A stretch of 64,000 bases of DNA, taken from the NCBI RefSeq assembly GCF_900155945.1, contig NZ_FTMN01000006.1, positions 124,001 through 188,000 on the forward strand, read 5' to 3'. The stretch is from Marinobacterium stanieri (GTDB lineage Bacteria; Pseudomonadota; Gammaproteobacteria; Pseudomonadales; Balneatricaceae). Numbering within the stretch: position 1 is the stretch's first letter; each line of letters starts with the position of its first letter. The position numbers and the translations under genes are program-made. Under the pieces are notes generated by a model. The model searched no databases. It saw nothing but the letters and a program-made list of their open reading frames with translations, and was not told the origin of the DNA. Below, in pieces: positions 13,801 through 17,896 of this stretch.

Positions 13801-14542
13801 CGCCAGAGGAGTTATTGTTGACGTAATTGCTCGAACCGGTTTTGACGGCAAACATTTCCCAGGGTGAACCTGGAGTCAGGTAGTCAGCCGTATCCAGGAA
13901 GTTATAGGAGCCATCCTTGTCATATTGGATACCCGGTTTGACGCTTCCGCTGTAACCCAGAGTGCCGTTATCACTGTAACCAAACTTGACGTATCTATTT
14001 TGCAAAAAGCCTGAAGCCAGCAGCACATCTGCAGCTGCGGAAGAAAGTGTTGCCGATTCAACAGAACCAACGCCCGCTTCCAGCACCCAGTCTCCACCTT
14101 TAGCCTCAGCACCGGTAAAGTCATCAGATGCAGCCACATCAGCACCCGTGACTTGCGCCAATTTGCCGATAAAGTCTACGCCGGTCTGCTCAGCCGCAAT
14201 GTTACAGCCATACAGCAGAATATCGCCCTCGTCGTTCAGGCTTTGTCCGATCTTCTCCAAGGCAGCCGAGTAATCGGCGAGACTGTCATCATTGAGACTG
14301 GCTGTGCCAAGCTGTACCTGACCTTCACTGCCATGGGAAAGGATATGAATAGCATCGTATCCGCTGTTATCTTCGGCCCATTCAGCGATTTGGAGGATAC
14401 CGTCCTGGGTACCATCAATAAGCTGGACTTCTACACCTGCGGGCAAACCGTCCACCAAGCTTTGGTAATCGCTTACCGAGGTGTCAATAAAAGCAATTTC
14501 ATGGCGATCTTGGGGGAAAACTGAGGATGAACGTGTGGTCAT
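1880..14542 (-). CDS. Giant repeat-rich surface/adhesin-type protein, 4220 aa, DUF4347 N-terminus
   Basis: One uninterrupted 12.7 kb reading frame. Residues about 15-175 form a DUF4347 domain (FIDTSVSDYQSLVDGL, AIHILSHGSEGQVQLG, DILLYGCNIAAEQTG). A beta-rich unknown domain follows to about 440. Residues about 450-3650 are tandem cadherin-like/Ig-like/VCBS-type modules, recognisable by repeated NDAPV, NDAPT and NDRPT junctions and by recurring DTNGNGTADAGEAL-type acidic turns likely to bind calcium. A SwmB-like module lies near 3650-3760, then a Pro-Glu/Gln linker (about 3775-3812), a DNDGDGIPED calcium-type motif, and a DUF4214 region (about 4020-4180, ALYIAYYQRPADSAGLDFWV). The protein ends in hydrophobic VVDLLF, as some type I secretion substrates do. 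There is no classical signal peptide and no secretion genes in the window. Such proteins act in attachment or biofilm. GGAG lies 9 bases before the ATG. The OmpR-type regulator/kinase pair lies directly upstream. Confidence 0.9.
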   Translation of the reverse strand: MTTRSSSVFPQDRHEIAFIDTSVSDYQSLVDGLPAGVEVQLIDGTQDGILQIAEWAEDNSGYDAIHILSHGSEGQVQLGTASLNDDSLADYSAALEKIGQSLNDEGDILLYGCNIAAEQTGVDFIGKLAQVTGADVAASDDFTGAEAKGGDWVLEAGVGSVESATLSSAAADVLLASGFLQNRYVKFGYSDNGTLGYSGSVKPGIQYDKDGSYNFLDTADYLTPGSPWEMFAVKTGSSNYVNNNSSGGTSGSMTTTLKSTDITTSGQDTYGSITYESTAGNLKITQIYTLGQAAKVINMQVKIENTGSSTVYDVKYARGIDPDVDSNGLPGSTSSTNNVRGATDIAPTDIVLAKGPVSDRYIGLYTDSSFTHNTGVTGWSTDPNSYLAGTDVGDGDNTIGVGFELGNFVAGQSKTFSFAYVFAASAAELQDSVNEVPKSNPAPTLTAFAEPVGGTNEDIAETIAYAELIHWGNEADMNADDTVGTVTGFVVTSVASGTLTIDGAAWAVGSNDVITASKTAVWTPDENANGIINAFYVVAQDAEGAVSDSPVAVQVRVHAVNDRPTIISAPTLASITEDAAVNNGSAVSDLFIPRFSDVDSDMAAIVITANTESSIGQWQYSTDGGSTWHDVGTVSADAGLVLAATSTTKLRFEPNENANGTPSPLTIWALDDTYSGTFTSSSTREVFDTNNPASTGPLSTNSIDLGTEVTAVNDAPVFTSTEATASVGETANSDTAVGSGVTLTAETGSTVAEGKLTGTLAATDVDDEDSSLVFSIRGGQETTGTWSKQGLFGTLTLNADATWSYELTEFDAINALPEGATATEQFDFKVADDGGALSVQPLTITLTGTNDTPVLAAAIADQSLTGNGDWLYQIPAASFTDAEGSGLAYTVKVTHEGGVAVTPYDISGSTTSGTGQASDWLTFDEATRSFTGNPPADEWGNKSLTFEVTASDGGLSVTDSFDLTISANDNQPPVVDNPLTWTAADAPKEVTKVTFGEALGGTTIAFDGSGDITLGSKATGAEVAAEFSAGTTNYDQTGTTDNILTLTATVAGARTDFSDGDTVIIPGGSYSVAVTQEGADATTEQWQVQFLGGTTLGEGTLTVLGQTVNVTATDDAAAVASKVVTALSADGTWNVEVDGTDTDIVNFTAKATGVTADLAPTDFTYVVTSDASTPNPLNTGFDADGLKRVEDGADAIKETVTLTFDGAYGGADIIIDGTTQSAGSSVAAGDVATAVNGGTYTTYDTNADGAVVTFTGKTPGNLTDIQTSDFTVTDVTGQTLSVTPSVTEQGDGWSVQVPANTFRDPDDDTLTYTAYTVTVDGSGTQAATEISNTAALAFDANTLTLSGDGSGPTTRYIEIRATDAAGSNTTVASQFELAVYSNTQTASLDKVANGVPSTVPFVDGAGSGSFTVPASAFNFASDDTDSLAYSATLADDTALPEWLTFDTTTGTFSGNPPHGSTDISVKVTATASSGGSATTDAFTLQVANANDPLQSTIPLPDQSANEGGAVSILVDKPFIDPDGAADGTSSITGISYAATANAQPLADFGLTLEEGTGANTGKLLITGNTPAGVSYLNIEVTGTEDNGGDTAATSFTLNLGGTGTDYSGAQRSNDMGEVTIASDASIEAPKQGDVLTAETPTDADGITNSTFSYQWQVSANGTDWDDIGGARGQGNTLTLAQSEVGMQVRVQAFYIDDGGFAESPVSSALPAIADVNDPGAVSISASGSSVGNTWSAVVTDVDGLTTATPTYQWQRADTEGGSYTNIDGAIYSGYTLTAEDGGKWVRVITSYTDDQGNTETAITSTARNVNLSEIAPVAADVGGNATEASGVDNDIAGSDATGNLTAGATDANPGQADALTVSAVRAGELEGLGRPANDTGTTFIISGEFGDLEVNKSTGAYTYTVAQNSEAVQALNSGESSTETFNFTLQDPDGLTDTGVLTITIDGANDKPSISGEVATANVVEDVPTVLPLDMLSVVDLDDNALSLTLSVNAGTMRVNSLDDSVSITGNDTDTLTLSVTSSPAVLAGWLSDNDVLYVSPANQTGAVATLNYSVDDGSGAVVAAGTTDITATAANDAVQVDPDGNNATVGNHATAVFKPRGEAVKVASELTLSDIDASAQNLTSATVTLASGAIDNQYGTIYEKLTLSEAGAVAATAAGLTVSITESAASVELNLAGTATQAEYQAVLREVLYENSNPSAFTGDRGLTISVTDEEGVLGNAAAFKTEAENNDIAQGQRIFINGEDSGAVVATVEDNQHFIASQPLVLESGDILNFYDADNQPTYQRNADGTISLASGDTPLTTASVADPRLATVTVQVPWTPVVDLNGEASGRDHAVGFTEGQEGVAIATADSSITDQDGNLKEVTIAILNPQDGTSEKLYYTDAVATNLEYLGITVTGNNTHTITLSGNTDASQFQPWLRAIQYVNESDDPGIAARQVQVTVIDAADNIGVPATTTIGITPVNDAPVKGGDVAGELDEGGVYVFTNADLNSADVDNDNGTLKYVLTSTPTQGTLFRDTNNNGVVDAGESIVTAGDSDSLDAINAIGTDGYFTQAEVDAGQIKYAHNGQNPDGTSATGNDSFGFKVVDGMEDYAFADIAANQAGDVTLTVTETDDVPTGEPVITGEMTPGEVLTVEASSIADADGPDNLVFSYQWQTFNGTAWDNVGTDAANYTLEAADQGKQVRVQVSFDDALGRANTLNGEAVGTVAFTNTAATGVVTITDDGTPQAGETLTADTSAIADADGLGPFSYQWQVSTDGGGTWEPVEGATAKAYSLPADAAEGTEYKVAVSFTDGRGNAETLESGVTAVQAPDAAVDVAPWLTATGENPTVIDGSQVLFSGVVADTVEDGQLITQLILTVTGLADGADEQLRIDGEAIGLTDSNTGITAAGAIGYAVAVTDTTATVTLTHSGLNEAEAGALVGSLAYVNSKNDGAEPPTPTATAGLRVVTLVSLQDNGTGDNTGLIGLSSTQDVGNTLPDSNNAPVVAGDLNGVVSEGEAVTLTLADLNGTDTEQPGLGVQLSSDTTHGVLFRDTNGNGTADAGEALAAGSTFTLADVDAGLIQYQHDGSETTEDGFSFHISDGLALSDADSGTADDQATAFNITVNPMDDAPTLAATALGSSATPVAFTEGDASGAVLFSGSNANPIEDDENLTGLTLMVGGLKDGAAEQLFIDGVNIALTAGTTGTTSSGVGYTVAVTGGTATVTLSNDADEATWNSLIDGLAYQNTSENPTQGSRAVTLTKVTEAGDQSSDVVFTSYVAVSAVNDAPTLVTNGFAVAEGGSKTLTTTDIVAADVDDALNTLTYTLESAPVGGTVYIDANGNGTQDSGEALITGDTFSHSQLNAGKVRYQHNDGETDDSLNLSVTDPDAASASAATLNITRAAVNDAPAISGLNTDILGYPANSGAKTLEQGGDVVINDPDSPDFDGGKLQVSITFNRDPAHDVLSIENVGTGAGQISVAGSDVSYAGTVIGTLSGGSGTSDLVVTFNTNSTQEAVSALVEAIQFTNDQEEPVHTSRTVSFALSDGDGGQSQPAAVNVNIATGVTPSISIASGFFVVENSQLVTALSAVDPNGRPITFSISGDNGADNPDSSLFEVVSGNLLRFKGAPDFENPTDSGEDNVYNVIVRATNDEGSYAEQALAVTVLDQEPEGSAVGDTDGPVFGFATVNGNSLVMTYTDASQLASSNLPSAAAFGVNVNGSVVAVNAVAVDSTAKTVTLTLASAVRAGQAVKVSYTDPTTEDDVVALQDSAGNDAQSLVDATVSNITPSTGGGGGTPTVPQPQPEPEPQPEPEPEPEPEPEPEPQPEPGLPPQEDWEDLPDNDGDGIPEDIEDFVPSLVGGSQGDGNGDRVQDSEQQDVASVPFKNTPTPSQEPDAPAIFVSLTGGSENGKSTNSGVKLTNVRQLDKPEENTTGDLDMPLGMIAFDADIGIENAGGTETFSLYVDDDVAVNGYWKQDAQGDWVNLASEEYGGKIVLEGDKLRLDFQITDGGEFDADGDATNGKISDPGALAFGSNAISEQVQALYIAYYQRPADSAGLDFWVDYLNEHNGSLDNIVDAFASSSESRALYGDITEANVNAFISDLYGTLFDRSVETEGLDFYRSAFIAGEYEDGRPATAGTLMLDILQGAQNGDAEAVDNKLAAAQTFTWLLDPDADAEVMATFDASDLAPVRDWLQGITADMDVPGVGAIYNLIRDQVAETGEPITVVGEGGVVDLLF
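3105..3215 (-). repeat. Pro-Glu/Gln-Pro linker-coding repeat in the adhesin
   Basis: Imperfect hexamers (variants of ggttcc, ggctca and ggctgt on the + strand) encode alternating PE and PQ residues between the last repeat module and the C-terminal calcium-type motif. The repeat is degenerate at the third codon positions, so it is less prone to slippage than the perfect array at 33.6 kb. The likely role is a stiff extended spacer. Confidence 0.75.
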
Positions 14543-14675
14543 GCTGAGCAGCTCCAGACATCAGATTCAATCAGAGACCAGGCGCCTTACTTCATTGAAC
14601 GAAGCACTCTAACACCTGTTTTATTGTCTCCATCTTACGAATCTTCTCGAAAAGAACCTGACCCAAGCTGACCAG

Positions 14676-15377
14676 TTACTGAATATTTACAGTGCAATTC
14701 AATTGATAGCCATACCCACGCAGAGCTTTGATGACAGTAGCAGGCTGCCCTAGTTGAGTAAGTTTGCGACGCAGGCGGGAAATACGTTTTTCCAAATTGG
14801 CTCGGAAGGTATCGCTGTCCAAATCCAGTTCCAGATGCTCAGCCAATTCCCAGAACTCCTGGCGAGCCTGAGGCGCTTGCGCCAACAAAACCAGTAGGCG
14901 AGCGTCTTCCGGGGATAAAAGCAAGTTCAGACCCTCAGCGTTCAGGAGCTGATGAGTTGGATAATGCAAAATCAGATCAGCTCTGATCACACCCGGCAAA
15001 CGACGGCAAAGTGCCTGTATGGTTGCGTCCAGTTCTTCTGGCGTAACAGGTTTCGGCAGGTACATATCAGCCCCTACTTCATAACCTGCCAACTTATCTG
15101 CCAACTGATTGCGCACCGTCAACAAAATAACACCTACACCAGCATTTTTATATCGCAGTTGCTGTGCCAGGTAGAGGCCATCTTCGCCAGGCAGGTTCAC
15201 ATCCAGCACAGCAACATCACAAGCCTGAGCCTCAGGTGAAGCCAAAGCGGATTCGGCAGAGTCATACGCAACAAGCGAATAACCAAGCGACTCCAGAGAG
15301 CCCACTAGCATTTCCCTGAGAACGTCATTGTCCTCAACCAGTATTAGCTTTATTGACGATCGGGCAAACATAGGCAC
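14676..15377 (-). CDS. OmpR/PhoB-type response regulator
   Basis: This 233-residue regulator has a receiver domain at about 10-125 with acidic pocket E15/D16, phospho-acceptor D59 (VAVLDVNLPGEDG) and K109 (YLPKPV). A winged-helix DNA-binding domain follows at about 140-228, ending in the typical IKALRGYGYQL wing. The first ATG lies 28 bases inside the upstream kinase gene, so the pair is translationally coupled; a second ATG two codons on is an alternative start. It presumably receives phosphate from the kinase at 15350-17320. The next gene downstream on the same strand is the giant adhesin, a plausible but unproven target. Confidence 0.9.
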   Translation of the reverse strand: MPMFARSSIKLILVEDNDVLREMLVGSLESLGYSLVAYDSAESALASPEAQACDVAVLDVNLPGEDGLYLAQQLRYKNAGVGVILLTVRNQLADKLAGYEVGADMYLPKPVTPEELDATIQALCRRLPGVIRADLILHYPTHQLLNAEGLNLLLSPEDARLLVLLAQAPQARQEFWELAEHLELDLDSDTFRANLEKRISRLRRKLTQLGQPATVIKALRGYGYQLNCTVNIQ

Positions 15378-17320
15378 ATTACAACTCTATTGGCCATTTG
15401 GATGGGCAGCGATTCTATCCGGCAATCTATCCGAGCACCTAGCTGGGCTACCAGGCGTTTAACAATATACAGACCCAGTCCGGCACCCGTTTGCTTGTGC
15501 GCACTTCGAGCGCGGTAATACTTATCAAAAATATACTGCGGGTCCGGCGGCTCACCTTCTACCATATTCTCAACCTGCACACAGACTTCCCCCAAGTGAC
15601 ATTCAACACGGACACTGATAGCTGTTTTGGCAGGACTGTATTTCAGGGCATTATCAATCAGGTTGGAGACAATTACACGCAACCAGTCGGTATCGCTGCT
15701 GACCCAAAGCTCGCTCTGTGGTGGTTGCCAAAGAATGCGGCTATTCCCCCCGGCTTGCTCAATCTGAGTGCCTATCAAGTTGACAAGCTCTACAGCCTCC
15801 TTGCGTGTATACACTTCAGCATCCACCTGCTCAAGCACAGCACATCGATCGATTACACGACTCATATCACTGACAGCCTGAATCAAATATTTACGTGTCT
15901 TGCCGGTTATTACTTGCTGGGAGACGCCCATACTAATGACGGACAAGGGTGTTTTAAGTTCGTGCGAGAGCATACTGATGAACTGGGCCTTTAATTCTTT
16001 CTCCTGCCGTTCTCGCTCAGCCAGCACTTCAGCATGCTCTTTTTCCAGCAGCGTCGTCAGATGCACCTTTTCAGCACACCGAAGGCGACGATTCATAACA
16101 CTCTGAAATACCAGGATGCTAGCCAATGTGCCCGCAGTATAGGAATACAGAAGCCATATTCCACCCGACACTATTCCGTTCAATGACAAGGCCGTGCCCA
16201 GGATTCCCAAAAAACCTAAAACCACCGCGAACAGCAGAGCACGCCCTTCGCTGCTCCCCGTCCAAACCCGTTTAAGAGCAATCATTGAAATCCACAGCAA
16301 ATAGATAACTGAGATTTGCATAAACCAGGGAAAGTACTCGATATAAGCACCTACTATCAGAGCCCCTCCCCCCAATAAAATTGCCAGCTGATAAATACGA
16401 GATATCCATAGACAATAACGACTTTCTGCCAAAGCAAAGCCAAAAAGGGCTTGGTAAAAGACTGCTACCGACAACAAATACAACAACGTCGTTAGCTGAG
16501 GAAGGTAAGACACTAAAGGCTTGAGCCACTGCGGAGAAACAAGCAGAAGCCAGCCATCGACTGACAAAAACACCATCAGAGAGGCAATCACGAACAGGAT
16601 GTAGTAGCGAAAGCCCAAATCGTTCCGCCAGCGCTGATAGCTCAAATTTACGACTATCAACGTGATGAGCAAACCAATAAAACTGCCAGCAACCATGGAG
16701 TCCAGCATGACAGCCCGCAAATACCCTTGCTGGGTGTAAACCTGAGCAACCACCGTACTGGTATTTTCTGTTTCAATTCGCAAATAGTAGGTGCTTTCCG
16801 ATTCAACAGGTTCCAATTCAAACACAATTGCGCGATCAAACCTGCCCACCTCAACTTCTGACAGCTCACCTCGCTCAGTAACCTTGAAGTCACCATCATC
16901 TGGCTGATACAGAGTTACATAGTCGGTATAGGCTGGTTTTATGCGCAAAAGCGAAGGGCCGCTCGAAGGTGGCAGCCTGAATTTCAGCCATTGTATCGAC
17001 CGATTATACCCACCTACATAACCAGCCTTGGGTGCTTGTTTAAATGCACTCGCTGGCAAGTTAGCTACACTATCAATACCTAGAGTTTGTGTAGAATCAA
17101 CATAGTATTCGAATCGCGGCGTATATGTATCGCTGCCATTGAAAGAAGCTTGGGCTTGCGGAAGGACCAGGCTGAAGAGTAGAAATATCACCGATATCGC
17201 AAGCTTTGGGTAGCATCTAAATCCTTTCACTCTGCCCCGCCTCAGAAACCACACTGCCCACAGCGAACAGCCTACATTGATCCGTATAGTGGTCTGATCG
17301 ATTGTAACAGGCACAATCAA
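15350..17320 (-). CDS. 7TMR-DISM sensor histidine kinase
   Basis: After a hydrophobic signal segment (LAISVIFLLFSLVLPQAQA) comes a periplasmic DISM-type beta domain to about residue 200 (IQWLKFRLP, TYYLRIETENTS). About seven membrane helices span 205-410, then a short coiled coil, a HisKA domain with H453 in FISMLSHELKTPLS, and an HATPase domain with N box (DNALKYS) and G box (GAGLGLYIV). The periplasmic domain of this family is thought to bind carbohydrate-like ligands; the ligand here is unknown. The long reading frame starts at 17320, but a GTG at 17230, with GAGG about 11 bases upstream, sits right before the signal segment and may be the true start. It overlaps its regulator gene by 28 bases. 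tRNA genes lie upstream. Confidence 0.88.
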   Translation of the reverse strand: MIVPVTIDQTTIRINVGCSLWAVWFLRRGRVKGFRCYPKLAISVIFLLFSLVLPQAQASFNGSDTYTPRFEYYVDSTQTLGIDSVANLPASAFKQAPKAGYVGGYNRSIQWLKFRLPPSSGPSLLRIKPAYTDYVTLYQPDDGDFKVTERGELSEVEVGRFDRAIVFELEPVESESTYYLRIETENTSTVVAQVYTQQGYLRAVMLDSMVAGSFIGLLITLIVVNLSYQRWRNDLGFRYYILFVIASLMVFLSVDGWLLLVSPQWLKPLVSYLPQLTTLLYLLSVAVFYQALFGFALAESRYCLWISRIYQLAILLGGGALIVGAYIEYFPWFMQISVIYLLWISMIALKRVWTGSSEGRALLFAVVLGFLGILGTALSLNGIVSGGIWLLYSYTAGTLASILVFQSVMNRRLRCAEKVHLTTLLEKEHAEVLAERERQEKELKAQFISMLSHELKTPLSVISMGVSQQVITGKTRKYLIQAVSDMSRVIDRCAVLEQVDAEVYTRKEAVELVNLIGTQIEQAGGNSRILWQPPQSELWVSSDTDWLRVIVSNLIDNALKYSPAKTAISVRVECHLGEVCVQVENMVEGEPPDPQYIFDKYYRARSAHKQTGAGLGLYIVKRLVAQLGARIDCRIESLPIQMANRVVMCLCLPDRQ

Positions 17321-17398
17321 GAGAGATTCAAAAGTGAATCAACAGAGCGGACAGTAAAGTGATATCGATCAATGAGGAAGTAGTAAGAAAACCGGAAG

Positions 17399-17474
17399 TG
17401 GTGGGTCGTATAGGACTCGAACCTATGACCAATTGGTTAAAAGCCAACTGCTCTACCAACTGAGCTAACGACCC
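17399..17474 (-). tRNA. tRNA-Lys (anticodon TTT), downstream copy
   Basis: Read on the minus strand, it begins GGGTCGTTAGCTCAGTTGG, has anticodon loop CTTTTAA, a TTCGAGTC T-arm, and ends in ACGACCC-A-CCA with CCA encoded. It is 76 nt and base-identical to the copy exactly 100 bp away. Confidence 0.97.
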
Positions 17475-17498
17475 TCCGGTTGCGAGAGTTCAAGAGAG

Positions 17499-17574
17499 TG
17501 GTGGGTCGTATAGGACTCGAACCTATGACCAATTGGTTAAAAGCCAACTGCTCTACCAACTGAGCTAACGACCC
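17499..17574 (-). tRNA. tRNA-Lys (anticodon TTT), upstream copy
   Basis: Identical 76-nt sequence to the neighbouring tRNA-Lys, with encoded CCA. The spacer between the two is 24 bases and does not resemble the flank on the other side, so only the mature gene is duplicated. Confidence 0.97.
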
Positions 17575-17627
17575 GCTCTTTATGCTCTACGCATCGATCA
17601 AGCCAGACAGGCTAGATCTTCATGATT

Positions 17628-17703
17628 TGGCTCCTCGAGCTGGACTCGAACCAGCGACCAATAGATTAACAGTCTACTGCTCTACCAACTGAGCTATCGA
17701 GGA
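17628..17703 (-). tRNA. tRNA-Asn (anticodon GTT)
   Basis: On the minus strand, TCCTCGATAGCTCAGTTGG begins the molecule, the anticodon loop is CTGTTAA, and the acceptor TCGAGGA is followed by GCCA. It is 76 nt with encoded CCA and sits in the same array as Ser and Lys. Confidence 0.97.
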
Positions 17704-17726
17704 ACTGCTCAAATCATCATCCTAAA

Positions 17727-17814
17727 TGGCGGAGGGGCAGGGATTCGAACCCTGGGAGCCTCTCGACTCGTCGGTTTTCAAGACCGGTGCTTTCGACCAC
17801 TCAGCCACCCCTCC
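17727..17814 (-). tRNA. tRNA-Ser (anticodon TGA)
   Basis: 88 nt on the minus strand with the long variable arm of class II tRNAs. It starts GGAGGGGTGGCTGAGTGG, carries anticodon loop CTTGAAA, and ends CCCCTCC-G-CCA. It is the first gene of the four-tRNA array in transcription order. Confidence 0.97.
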
Positions 17815-17896
17815 AAAGGATGGGCGCAGATTTTATAGAGTTCAGAATTTCTGTCAACACCCTTTGTAAAAAAAACCACATAATTATCTGAAATGG

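Noticed and set aside
1880-14542. Possible CRISPR or satellite array from the repetitive look of this region
   Set aside because: The repeats are diverged protein-domain repeats in one open frame, without regular direct repeats and spacers.
17399-17814. Integration hotspot or genomic island at the tRNA array
   Set aside because: No integrase, no displaced tRNA 3'-end repeat and no change in gene character nearby could be seen.
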